Positions 10,079-20,229 of a stretch of 64,000 bases of DNA are shown in pieces. Within the stretch, counting starts at the first letter, position 1. The number at the start of each line of letters is the position of its first letter. Source of the stretch: Gigaspora rosea (Eukaryota; Glomeromycota; Glomeromycetes; Diversisporales; Gigasporaceae); the NCBI GenBank assembly GCA_003550325.1, contig QKWP01000045.1, forward strand, positions 369,531 through 433,530, read 5' to 3'. The notes beneath the pieces were generated by a model. It saw nothing but the letters and a program-made list of their open reading frames with translations. It had not been told where the DNA came from and ran no database searches. The position numbers and the translations under genes are program-made.

Positions 10079-10675
10079 TTAAAGATTTTTCTTTTTTTTT
10101 AAATTTTTTTAGTTTTTTTTTTAAAAATAGATAGAGATCATTGGCCAAAAGTATAATATTGTGAAAACTGATAAATAGTAGATAATAATTTTTGTAAATT
10201 TTATTATTAAAAATCTTCTTATAAACTATATTTTTCATATAAATATTATTTTCCACATCAGATCTTGCATCATTTAGCAAAATTTTAATAGTGTTATATG
10301 AAGTTACTCTAGAAAGAGCTACATAGAGTTGTCCATGTGAAAGACTAGTTGGAGTAAATATAAACCAACTTATGGAATTGTTTGACCTTGTCCCTTATTA
10401 ATAGTTAAAGCATAGGCCAAACAAACTAGAAATTGTTTACGAACTAAAGTAAAAGGGTAGACAGTATCAGATGGTAATAAAGTTATTTTTGGAAAAAAAA
10501 CCTTTTTCCAAGAAATGATCCTGTAAGAATTTCACAATCTAAAACATGATTTTGAAATTCTTTTACTATAAGTCTATTTCCATTACATAAATCTTCAGAA
10601 GGATTTATTTTTCAAAGAAAAATTATAGGTACTCCTTCTTTAAGAATAAGCTTATGTAGTGTAGTCCACGGGTTC
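10056..10675 (-). pseudogene. Helitron PIF1-like helicase, C-terminal relic
   Basis: Read on the minus strand, several frames together give the familiar end of Helitron helicases. The pieces are KLILKEGVPIIFL, NPSEDLCNGNRLIVKEFQNH, TGSFLGKRFFF, LPSDTVYPFTLVRKQF, LAYALTINKGQGQT, VGLYL and a final LNDARSDVENNIYMKNIVYK. The INKGQGQT and VALSR-like blocks correspond to the last motifs of SF1B helicases (established family knowledge). In-frame stops and several frameshifts separate the pieces, for instance a TGA right after the IIFL block. Only the last 200 or so residues are present and no Helitron 3' hairpin-CTRR end was found, so this is a dead fragment. Confidence 0.7.
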
Positions 10676-10681
10676 GTATTA

Positions 10682-10950
10682 TTTCGCCGACAATCACTTC
10701 ACCGACATAACATTTCACCGGCAATTATTCACAGACAAGTTCATTTTACCGACAGTTTGTTTCACCGACAAGTTTTTTTTCAAAAAGCACCCTAACTTTA
10801 GCCCTAATTCTACCTGACCCTAACGACAATGACCAGAATTACTTTGTCGGTGAAATGAGCTTCGGTGAAATAAACTGTCGGTAAAATGAACTTGTCGGTG
10901 AATAATTGTCGGTGAAATGTTATGTCGATGAAGTGATTGTCGATTAATTG
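10682..10950. mobile_element. Foldback element built of TTCACCGACA words, copy 1
   Basis: The left arm has CCGACAATCACTTCACCGAC, then ACATTTCACCGGCAATTATT, then ACAAGTTCATTTTACCGACA. The right arm (10845-10945) is its mirror, in reverse order, for about 95 bp. Within each arm the word TTYACCGACA repeats with 15-20 bp spacing. The loop carries CCCTAACTTTAGCCCTAA. A degraded relative lies at 48530-48735. Confidence 0.65.
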
Positions 10951-11710
10951 ATTGCCACCCTTTTGCTTCGCGTTATCTGAATAAAAACATACGTAAAACG
11001 TTATGAGTAATGATACAAATAAAAAGCATCATTACACGGAGATCACAATTTTCATATGCCCATTACACAAACCGATTAATATATCAGGAGGCCAAGGCAT
11101 TATAAACATATCCCATAAATTTAAGGCTTCTTCATCAAACGGTAGAGTTATATATCTCTGTAATATATGGTAAATTTTTATTTCTTAAAACTTAAATTTT
11201 TTAGATTATTTACAAAAAACGTCACGAAAAATACAAGATCATACAAAGACAATAAAGAAGTTACACGAGAATAATAAAAACCATTAACGCCGAAGCTACG
11301 AATTATCATCTCTCAATGGCGAACGACTAATCAGAAAGCCACAAAATGGTACCAAAAGTAATCGCTATTAAATAACTAACGAAACATAAATGGATAGATG
11401 TAATACTAACAAAGTACTAACAAACAAAAAGACCAGTGAGGAAACCGCTATAGAAATAATAAATGACGAAATAACCACCACTAAAACAACAATGGAGCCA
11501 ACTAAAAGACTTTATAAAAGAACCACTGCAATGGAAATAAAATACAAAACAAAACTTAATAAACTAAAAACAAATGGATGTTTATTTTGCATAAATGGGT
11601 AATATCACGCGACTGAAAATGTTATGAAGCTTATTTATAGCATATATTGGTACAGTACATAAATGGTGATAGATAAACGTTTTCATAATTATTATTAATT
11701 AGAATCGGGC
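10951..11710. other. Mostly non-coding; short orphan open stretch on minus strand
   Basis: At 11162-11032 (minus) a stretch of about 43 codons reads RYITLPFDEEALNLWDMF and continues with MPWPPDILIGLCNGHM, with natural-looking composition, after a possible acceptor TTACAG. It could be the last exon of a lost gene. The plus-strand 70-codon frame at 11390-11602 is low-complexity and probably not a gene. Nothing else is seen. Confidence 0.3.
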
Positions 11711-12135
11711 CTAATTGAAATTATTATATCTTACGAAACAACCTCTATGACATAAATGACTCACAATGTTCTTAAATGGACAAGGTTGTGGGGTAAAGGA
11801 TCTGAGTATCTTCAATATTTGAATTAATTGTTCCTTTGAATATGTGCTGCTAAAGTATTTTTTTTCTTCTGCTGATAAGCCATGAAAGATTTCATCTTCA
11901 TTGTAAATTTCATTCGACGAGTCTACAAGTGTCATAGAATTGTCATGAATAGGATTATTGTTGTTTTTTGGCTTTGGACCACGTTTTTTTCCTTATTATA
12001 AGTGCATTCTCGATTACGTTTTATACATTGTGTGCATTTCGTAGTTGACACAGTGGATACAACACGATCACACTTGGTCTTTAGACTTTTACAAGTGTCA
12101 CAAGCCCAAGATACATTAAGTCGGTTTAATGTCAT
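11711..12135 (-). pseudogene. Small Zn2Cys6 protein, one frameshift in an A run (possible sequencing error)
   Basis: The protein starts MTLNRLNVSWACDTC, choosing the Met that aligns with the paralogue at 49354-49878. The Cys spacing C-x2-C-x6-C-x11-C-x2-C-x6-C is that of a fungal Zn2Cys6 binuclear cluster, which binds DNA in transcription factors. After KEK the frame shifts by one base within a run of seven T (plus strand, 11984-11990). With eight T the reading would continue as KRGPKPKNNNNPIHDNS into the downstream frame, ending PQPCPFKNIVSHLCHRGC. Both halves match the paralogue, so the gene was intact recently, or the break is a homopolymer error. The total is about 141 aa, far shorter than typical Zn2Cys6 activators, and no fungal-specific TF middle domain is present. 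The word AGATTGCCTTGRAAAA upstream is shared with the paralogue. Likely a nuclear regulator, but this is inference. Confidence 0.65.
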
Positions 12136-12589
12136 CTTGAGATTATAAATTAACAAGATTGCCTTGGAAAATTAATGGAGAAATATAATTATTATGTTGA
12201 ACCAATAAACTCAAAGTATGTTAATTAAAGGACACGTTGTCTTTGTTAAGTCACGTAGTATTTATTTCTTCTGGATTCTTACAAAGTCAAATCTATTAAT
12301 ATGGTTTATTTTATTATATTGAAATTCATAATAAACCTTTCTTATTCTAATTTCGTGACGTAAAGTCAATACAATTTATCCTTTATAATGCAATTTCCAA
12401 ACCGAAAAAGTTATAACTTAAGGCAGTGTAATAAAATTGGCTTCACCAAAGGAATTGAAACCTTTTATAATGTTTCTTTTATATCATTGATATTGAGATG
12501 CAACCACGTGTACGGAACTAAACACTCGCTAATTTAAATTACCTTTAATGGTAGAATTGAATGTTTTTTTTTCAAATCTTTTAACATTT

Positions 12590-12645
12590 TCCTATCGCTG
12601 AAACTCCGTGAACATTTTCTATCGCTGAAACTCCGTGAATATTTA
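12590..12645 (+). repeat. 26-bp unit repeated twice in tandem
   Basis: CTATCGCTGAAACTCCGTGA occurs twice with a spacing of about 26 bp, followed each time by AYATTT. Confidence 0.7.
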
Positions 12646-12818
12646 ACGTTATACAATAATCACCAAGTTTCAATTCAGATGTTTATACTGAACCTAACAA
12701 TTATAAGAATTTATTTCCCGTAATTAACACTATAAGCAGATCCAACAATATTAATTGATTTCTGAAAAGCAATCTATTAAATTCACAACGGTCAAATTTT
12801 ATATAGTGACCATAAAAG

Positions 12819-12842
12819 AAATAAAATAAAATAAAATAAAAT
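12819..12842 (+). repeat. (ATAAA)n microsatellite
   Basis: About five uninterrupted ATAAA units. Confidence 0.8.
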
Positions 12843-13373
12843 GCAAAATATAATAAAGACAAAAGTTTATTCATATCAGAATTTCCATTATCGCAAAATT
12901 ATCATTTATTTTTCTTTTTCCGGAATGGTTTTTATATGCATTAAAGTAACATTTCCATTGGTTAATTTTAGAACAATAACTCAATAGGACAAGACCTTTA
13001 CTATAAAAAAAATTGATTATTAATATTGTAAGCATGTTATTCATATTTCCTAATTGGTTTATTGTCAAGATGAATATTATATTACTTTATGATCAAGAGA
13101 TAGCTCAAACAAAAACGTTAACCTACGCTTTAGTGCAAACAAGTATTCTTCTGTATAAACTAATATTAAAAGTATCTAATAAAAAATAGATATTGTCCTG
13201 TTTCTTTTTAAATTCAGTAGATAAATCTGTCATAGAATGAAATTCTTTACCAAATTTCGTAATCTCCTAATAACAATAAGCTTTTTGAGAGTTTGCTTTT
13301 CTTATATTTCTGCGAGATCGGTAGTGACCGTTGAATAGTTACCAAATAAGGTCTATGTTTGGAAAATCACCCT

Positions 13374-13550
13374 GACATTTACGAACGGGTTAATTCGGAC
13401 AAAAACAAACCGAGTACTATATTTTTTATTATTAATCATCTTTTGCTTTCGTTGATTCAATAGTTTATTCGGTAATCTAATCAATGAAGTAAAATATGAT
13501 TACGGTACTCGGGTTTGTTTTTTGTCCGAATTAACCCGATAGTAAATGTC
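13374..13550. mobile_element. Short inverted-repeat MITE (177 bp)
   Basis: GACATTTACGAACGGGTTAA at the left is mirrored by TTAACCCGATAGTAAATGTC at the right. The arms continue inward as TTCGGACAAAAACAAACC / GGTTTGTTTTTTGTCCGAA, about 43 bp in all. The target duplication is unclear. No coding capacity. Confidence 0.75.
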
Positions 13551-13827
13551 GAAATTTCAATGCAAGACCCAAATCGTTTTTTGTTAATTTTTTTCAAATA
13601 AAAAAAGCAAATTTGCCTATTGCACTAATAAAAATGCTGGATGAGCAATTTTACATAACATTTACTCAATTCTTAATTAAAAACAACTCTAATCCTAATT
13701 TTAGTGCCTAATTAAATATCTTTCAAATAAAAGGGATCCATAGTAAGGAATTTATATAAGTTGATAATATTCTACAACTTTTATTGGACTCAAAAATTAT
13801 TTTTTATTGTCTGAGGGACATTATGGT

Positions 13828-14635
13828 TAGGGATGGGTTCGGTCAGCTAGGTCAGCTATCGGTCAGCTATCATCGACTATCGACTACTAGCCGGCTATAG
13901 CCGGCTATAGCCGATAAATTACTTGATCAATTTCTTAATCAATTTTTCAATCAAACATATAAACAAGTGTCAAATAATTATATTTTTATATGATATACAG
14001 TTATACATATTAGAGTACCCTAGCCATGACGAAAAAAAAGTTCGGCCACATGCTGTAAACAGCCAATCAAAATAATCAAAATATTGAAGATCCGATCTAC
14101 ATTTCAAAACAATCTAATTCTGGTCAAATTTGTACGGTAGATCATTTGGCCTAATTTTTGACCGTCAAAATTTCACTATCACGTGATTTTTGGCCAATAA
14201 CGAGAGCAGGTGTAACGTAACACAAGCGGAAGATCAAAACAAAACGTTCGCTTTTTCAAATTTTGAATAAGAAATCACCTTTCGTGCTCTAAAAAAAATT
14301 CCTTGAGCAATTCTACTAATGTTTTGCCAACATCAAGCCCTATAGGACCCTAGCACTAACTTAAAACGATCTTGAAGATTTTTGGGCATAGTCACGTGAC
14401 AATGAAAAAGTGACGGCGATCCTGGGGAAGATGGAAGATGCTAGGGTATTTCTTTCAATAATTCTATATAATTTGTACACTTCATGCTGAATTAAACAAT
14501 AATTATGATTTATCAGCCAGGAAATAAAAAATTTGGTATCGGCTAACCGGTCAGCTAAGCCGTTATAGTCGACTACATCGACTACGACTATAGCTGATCG
14601 GCTAGCCGACTATTAGCTGACCGAACCCATCCCTA
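13828..14635. mobile_element. Non-autonomous hAT element (808 bp, TSD ATTATGGT)
   Basis: The ends are TAGGGATGGGTTCGGTCAGC and its mirror GCTGACCGAACCCATCCCTA. The 8-bp ATTATGGT is repeated exactly at 13820-13827 and 14636-14643. Subterminal regions are dense in GTCAGCTA, GACTAC and AGCCGGCTATAG words. TAGNG ends with 8-bp duplications identify hAT (established knowledge). Inside, at 14208, a CAGGTGTAACGTAACAC terminus and the 60-bp core described at 14867 indicate a nested older or captured element. No transposase remains. Confidence 0.88.
14270..14320 (+). repeat. Dispersed core repeat, copy within hAT element
   Basis: It carries the words GAAATCACCTTTCGTGCTCT, then AAAAAAAATTCCTTG, then TTCTACTAA. 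The same order recurs at 14867-14930, 53811-53870 and 58470-58525, and on the minus strand at 15535-15580 and 56395-56450. Confidence 0.55.
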
Positions 14636-15416
14636 ATTATGGTAGAGGCATAGTGATCCTGATGTCTGTGTGTGTGTGCGCAAATCCTGGTGTTTGATAG
14701 GTTGATCAGATAAAAACAATTACCACACTCCGAAAATAGCCGTATTGTCGGACTGATTCGGACTTAAAAATGGATTCCATTTACCTAGTATATTTATTGG
14801 AATGGCAATTACTATTTGTACACTAGTGTATAAATACGGATACATATGATAACCTAAAATTTTGTTTATGAAACCACTCTTCGCGCTCTAACAAAAAAAA
14901 TTCCTTGTAAAATTTTATTATAAACTATAACCCCAAAGCTGACCCAACCTAACCTTAAATCGGGTTTAATTATGCGGATTTGCAAATCAATTAATTAGTA
15001 CACGTAGTGTATAAATATTTGTTTCTATTGGAATTATAAAAAATAACATTGTATATTATTTATTCCTCGTGAAGCGGTGGAATATCTCCGGATTTCTAGC
15101 TCCGATAGAGCTGGATAAAAAATCTGGAGAAATAATTGACTAATAATTGACTGTTATTCTCCTGCTTTGTGGGTAATAAAGGTTTTATTCTCCCGTTTTA
15201 TTATTGTCAGCCAGAGGCTTAGATTTAAAGCTATTCCCAAAAAAGGGTAAAAATGTTGCAATTTTAACAGTTCTGCGCCCAAATATCACATCATTTCCTT
15301 TATTTTTACCCCTGTCTTCCTTATAATCATCATCATCCCTCATTTGATCTCTATTTTATTGTTCGTCCCTTTCCAATTTTGGTTCCTTATACCACCCTAC
15401 GTTATTACCATATATA
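14636..15416. other. Gene-free; contains a dispersed core repeat
   Basis: A copy of the core repeat lies at 14867-14930 (GAAACCACTCTTCGCGCTCT, then AACAAAAAAAATTCCTTG, then AAAATTTTATTATAAACTAT). TGTACACTAGTGTATAAATA near 14817 and GTACACGTAGTGTATAAATA near 14998 are a related word pair. No coding region is seen. Confidence 0.45.
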
Positions 15417-15765
15417 GTTTACTAAAACCACTGGTGTTATACACCAGATGCAGTGTAATGTAAGGTCATTATCAAAAAACCAAAATTAAATCTAATAAAT
15501 ATTAATAGTTAGGGGATAGGGTGAAGCGTAGTATATAGTAAAATTTTGCAATGAAATTTTTTTTTTAAAAATAGGTGGTTTAATAGATAAAATTTTAAGT
15601 TAGAAGTAGTTTTTTTAAAAAAATAACGGATAACAAACTACAAAAAAATTTTATGTTACACCTTATCTTTATTACACTGCATTTAAAAAATTTGATTGGT
15701 GAAAATCATTATGGTGTTAATATCAGTGACGTGTCTTAGTAAATTCGTAGTTATTTTTACTATAG
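15417..15765. mobile_element. Degenerate inverted-repeat element
   Basis: TTTACTAAAACCACTGGTGT at the left opposes ACGTGTCTTAGTAAATTCG at the right. GCAGTGTAATGTAAGG at 15450 opposes CCTTATCTTTATTACACTGC at 15661-15680. The inside carries a minus-strand core-repeat copy (15535-15580). The arms are imperfect, so the boundaries are approximate. Confidence 0.5.
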
Positions 15766-16929
15766 TTATCCATTTTTCCTTAATTATCCATCTACACATC
15801 TATTTTATTACCTGACTCCATACTAAATTATTATGTGATGCGTAAAGATGAATTAGTTCGATTCATGAACAATACTAAGCATCATTAACAATTAGGCTTT
15901 CACTAATATCAAAAATCTGCTAGTCTTATGAAGAGTTAGTAAAGGATCATTGAAGAAAATATTTCAGATGGAAAGTCAATCCAGACATGATGTTGACAGG
16001 TTCGGAAATCGGCGATTCTATCGGTGGGCAGGATTCGCTTCGTCTAACCAGAGTTTAGGTTAGATTTGGGTCGACAAAGGCGTGTTAGATTTGGCTGAGT
16101 GGTTAGGCAGAGTTTCAGGATAGTTTATAAAAAGATAATCGTCGTAACAGCAACTTAACGAATGTATAAGTTTATTGTGTATCGGGTTATAGATAGATTT
16201 GTATGATTTATTAAAGCAAAGGTGGGAATTGACTGTCGTTCCCAAAGAGCCAAAAGGGCCTTTATTTATAATTATTGAACTCAACTATTTACATCGCAAG
16301 AATCATCCCGATCACTAGGATCATTAATATACCTCAGATCTGGCCTATAGCCAATATCCTTAATATCCTTAATATCCTTAATATCTTTAATATCCTTCCA
16401 ATCAGAATTTCCCATATCCCTCAGATTCACGGGATCTGCACGATCGGCCAGTAACCCCAAATTAGGACTTCCCGAGGTCACATGGTCACGTGCCCGCTTC
16501 AGGTCACGTTTCCGGTCTCACAATGATTGGTGTTGATGGAAATAGAAATAAAAACTAGTAATAGCATAAGGAATTGACCCATTGACTGTATCATGGGGTT
16601 CTAGTTAGCCAACATATATAAAAGAGCGATTCATTCACCTTGCTTGTATTTCTTCAGGTTCTATTCGAGTGATTCCTCCTTTATAATAAAGTCTTCTGAG
16701 TAAATGTTTGTTATTTTATATTTCAGTATTCCTTGTTATATCATATCTCTTAAATTATTAGCTGATTATTACTGCACAACTTGTTTCTTTATTGACATTT
16801 TGTTATTTCATATCTAGACTTGCTGAGTACCTGTATTCGCAATTTTATCTGTTCATATATATCTTTGATCATTTACTGTCCTGATCTAGATTGGTACTTT
16901 CTTCATTTGTGGCTCTTTCAACTAAAGAT
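15766..16929. other. Gene-free; minisatellite and promoter-like sequence
   Basis: Less AT-rich than its surroundings at 15980-16520. It holds a 9-bp minisatellite (16350-16399) and a strong TATA-like ACATATATAAAAGAGCG near 16612, followed by an AATAAAG signal near 16685. That order resembles the U3-R part of an LTR, but no second LTR, primer site or reverse transcriptase is seen. The two minus-strand open frames at 16060-16481 are not recognised; one owes its length to the minisatellite. Confidence 0.35.
16350..16399 (+). repeat. 9-bp minisatellite AATATCCTT
   Basis: About five tandem units with one C-to-T variant. Read on the minus strand it gives DIKDIKDIK, which explains the open frame there. 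Confidence 0.85.
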
Positions 16930-17230
16930 GCCTGACTAAATTATTTTTGCGATGACGAATGGTTTCGTCATGGTTTCGTCATGACGAACCTTGACGATAC
17001 GAAACTCCCGACGATTGACGAAACCTATGACGAATTAACGAAACCTATGACGAATTGGCGAAGCCTATGACGAATTGACGAGACCCTTTGAAACATTGGC
17101 AACCGATTCAGCCAGTAATTAAACAACAAGCTTCTATATAATGATATTGGATACTCTAAACCTTAATTGTTTCAAAAAGCATGTTATTTCATTATAAGGT
17201 TTCATTGACTTTTTCTTTTTTTCTTCTTTT

Positions 17231-17333
17231 GCACGTGTTCAAATTTATGTCGGGTTGATCCGTAATAGTGCACGCATTTATTTTCGTCGATTCCAGATCA
17301 ACCCGACTTAGAGTTTAGATTCCGAACACGTGC
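17231..17333. repeat. Inverted repeat, 32-40 bp arms
   Basis: GCACGTGTTCAAATTTATGT and CGGGTTGATC at the left oppose GATCAACCCG and AGATTCCGAACACGTGC at the right. Probably a small MITE. Confidence 0.6.
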
Positions 17334-17416
17334 GAAAGAAGGAAGAGAACGAAATTTTACATATAATGAGCACCAATTTATCGTTGTAGTCTCAAATACT
17401 AACCCTAACCCTAAAC

Positions 17417-17595
17417 TAGAGGTGGAACCGGTTTTAAATATTCGAGTTATCACATCAAAATTCGAGTTTATCGCACCAAAATTCGAGTTTATCACGTCAA
17501 TTATTAATAATTGACGTGATAAACTCGAATTTGGTGTGATAAACTCGAATTTTGATGTGATAAACTCGAATATTTAAAACCGGTTCCAACCTCTA
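17417..17595. mobile_element. hAT-type foldback hairpin (179 bp, TSD CCCTAAAC) in telomere-like DNA
   Basis: Arms of about 88 bp are nearly perfect mirrors: TAGAGGTGGAACCGGTTTTA at the left returns as TAAAACCGGTTCCAACCTCTA. Each arm carries three ATTCGAGTTTATCRC units. CCCTAAAC is repeated at 17409-17416 and 17596-17603. TAGAG ends with an 8-bp duplication fit hAT. The target lies in AACCCTAACCCTAAAC, a telomere-like tract. Confidence 0.85.
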
Positions 17596-18074
17596 CCCTA
17601 AACTTCTATCTTTACGCGCTTTGTTATTACAAAATTTAATTTCCTTTTTTGATTTGTTATTCGTAAATAAAAAAAAAACGATGGAAATTAGAATGTAATG
17701 ATATGTATATTTTGATATCCATCCTATATTGATTCTCTATCGCTGCTATTAATTATGCATTATCGTCTGTACCGTTAAAACATCGTTTTTTTTAGCTCTT
17801 ATCGTTATTGACCGCGACTTTTCCTATGGAATTGCCTAAAAGGTTAATTAGGTTATATTCTTTTGTTGGTGATACTATTAGACCCTTTTGCGGGTTTTTA
17901 AAACACTTCTTAATTTTTATAAACGCGGTAATTAACTCTATCTTGTATGAATATAACTCATCAGTCATAGGTTTCGTCAATCGTCAGGGGCTTCGTCAAT
18001 CGTCATTTTGTCAATTGGAAGTCACCTCACGAAATGGTTTCGTCATTCGTCAGACATATTTACTCTGTAACATC

Positions 18075-18865
18075 TAGTGATGGGCAACGCGCGGGATTTA
18101 AAAACTCCCGCGCGGGATTTTTAATATAAGATTGTCTGGCCTGCGGTAGCATATCATCTGGCCCGTATTAACAAATCATCCGGCCTGCTTTAACATAAGT
18201 GAGCCAATTCCTAATTAGTATTTGATGTAAATAAAAATATTATGCACGCATTAACTTTTGATTTGTTTCTCGTTCCACATATATAAGTACGTACGTATGC
18301 GCAAACTGTATATTGAAATATATTTTTTAAATTGTCATTATTATTAAAGTGGGAATCTATCATTGATTATTATTGAGTCAGAAATTATAAGCCCGATTAT
18401 TTTCTTATGAGTTGTTTATGAATTTTTGTTTGTATATAACCTTATTGCTTATAAATTTCAGCACATTTATACCTGGTTATGCACCTGATTACTTATAATT
18501 TTTTATACGCTTATATGATTTGATCGCTTTGTTACCATTATAATTTTTAAATATAATAATATTTTAAAAAACAAATTGATAAAATTAAGACTAAATTAAA
18601 TTGAATTGATCTGTTTAATAATTATAAGATTCAAATGTTTTAAAAGTAGGCAAAATCTATATAAGCATTATATTTGTAATTAAATGCAGTAAGATTTATA
18701 AAAAATGATTATTATTTTAACGAGAAATTACATTCCCAGTGAAGATATATTTATTAATTGTGAAAAATTCTGAAACTCTACTCGATCCCGCGAATCTCGC
18801 GAATCCTGCGCGGATCCCGCATCCCGCACGGGATTCTTAAAAAAATCGGGATTTGCCCATCATAT
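18075..18865. mobile_element. hAT-like element with CG-rich termini
   Basis: TAGTGATGGGCAACGCGCGG at the left opposes AATCGGGATTTGCCCATCA at the right. Both ends are rich in CCCGCGCGGGAT words, unlike the AT-rich middle. The TAGTGATGGG start resembles the hAT ends at 40369 and 13828, but I cannot find a clean 8-bp duplication. Confidence 0.55.
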
Positions 18866-19489
18866 AATTAATCCAGGAATAATTTTTATTAATTATCAAA
18901 TATAATCTGTTTTAATTTTTTAATTCTGTGTAATTTTATTTTACAAAGATTAGTTTATTAAAGAGCAGTTTAAATTAGACAATTTTAATCTCTAACTTAT
19001 TGCAATATACTGAACTGTTCATTGATTACGATTTAATCAATAAAATTAAATAAGATTGAAACATCTAATGTACTTTGTAAGCAATGTAAATTTTCTGTCA
19101 CGTAAGTTGTCAGCCGTGTTAAGCTTGCAATGATTTAATAATAATTATGTAAACTGCTATGTAATAACAAATAACTTAGTTATTTACAAACTATAATAAG
19201 TTATTCACCATTTTTTTGTGATGCATACTGGGGATTTACATGTTATTAACACAATTTTTATTGCATGTTATTTTTTCTTCCAGAATTATTAGTCATTTCT
19301 CTGTGTTTCTTTATTTGGTATTTCCCAAATAAAAATTCAAAAGATGTGATGAAGACAGATAATGTGATATAAATAGTTAATAACACGAGCCATGTCATAT
19401 CATATAAACAATAGACTAGTGCAATGAATGAGTGGTGCATTTGCGCCACCTGTCTTATTTGCTTTTTTTAGATTATATTACTTTTAAAA
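18866..19489. other. Gene-free AT-rich stretch
   Basis: No coding region seen. GACTAGTGCAATGAATGAG followed by GCATTTGCGCCACC (19414-19452) recurs in the same orientation at 41489-41520, where it also precedes the type-A array. Confidence 0.45.
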
Positions 19490-20225
19490 GTTTCTTTTAA
19501 TGAACTTACTCTCAATTGAAGTATACACAATATATAACTAAATTTGAATAAGTTATATTGAAATTATCATAATTCTACTATGATTTACTATAAAAAATTC
19601 TGTTACAGAATTTCTATATGGTATACATAGTGGTTAAAGTTTAAGATTAGATTATCACAATTTTTACTATAATTTGATGTAAAAAAAAATTTGGTATAGA
19701 ACTTATGATTGATTCATTGCATTAGAATTATTATTTCTATTTTGATTCAGAACTTACTCACTAACATAGTATACACAATAGTTAAAGTTAAGTTAGTATT
19801 GAAATCATTGTGATTTTGCATAAAAATTTCCGTCACAGAACTTACTTGCTATAGGTTGAATTGGTTGCATTAGAATTAATATAATATACTGTATTGAATT
19901 CTGATGCAGAACTTACCATAAACTACCATATACAAGACCAGATATTAGATTCATATTTATTATATCCGGGTATGAATTTCATGAAATTTACAATACTAAA
20001 TGCTTTTTTTTTTAAATATCTAGGCTGCCCACTATGAATGAAAAATATGCATGCTTGTTAAATCTTTCTTCTAATGATACAAACTCACTACCATGTACTA
20101 GACCCAGGGTCTAATATTAGATTTCAATATTGGTGTAGGAGACCTGGGTCTTTTATATGGCAGCTTATAGTATTTTCTAATATGGTACATACAGTGGTTA
20201 AGGTTGAGTTAGTATTGGAGTTATC
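19490..20225 (+). repeat. Array A: degenerate tandem repeats, about 100-110 bp
   Basis: Recurring words in order are GAACTTAC, TATACAYAGTGGTTAAAGTT, GAGTTAGTATTGRAATTATC and TTTACTATA. At least five degenerate units are visible. A related stretch lies at 41560-41975 in the same orientation. Confidence 0.55.
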
Positions 20226-20229
20226 ATGA

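Larger units (their letters stand above)
12157..13373. other. Zn2Cys6 gene upstream region, no further gene seen
   Basis: AT-rich upstream region. It contains a 26-bp tandem pair (12590-12645) and an (ATAAA)n tract at 12819-12842. The 65-codon minus-strand frame at 12871-13068 has no recognisable features and I do not call it. Confidence 0.4.
16940..18063. mobile_element. Element with subterminal GACGAAAC arrays (about 1.1 kb)
   Basis: The left end holds GATGACGAATGGTTTCGTC and tandem GACGAAACCTATGACGAATT units (16980-17085). The right end (17965-18050) holds the same words in inverse orientation, ending CATTTCGTCAGAC-like sequence. The clusters therefore face each other as subterminal inverted arrays. 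Two further inverted repeats sit inside (17231-17333 and 17417-17595). The target duplication is not resolved. The 62- and 89-codon open frames near 17800-18077 overlap each other on opposite strands and look accidental. Confidence 0.5.

Noticed and set aside
16086-16108. A perfect tRNA A-box-like TGGCTGAGTGG
   Set aside because: No B box follows at the right distance and no cloverleaf can be drawn.
16531-16930. Possible solo LTR (TATATAAAAGAG, AATAAAG, TGTTG start)
   Set aside because: No defined end, target duplication or second copy in the window, so only promoter-like sequence is noted.
17792-18077. Overlapping 62- and 89-codon frames on opposite strands
   Set aside because: They read through the GACGAAAC repeat array and have no recognisable domain.
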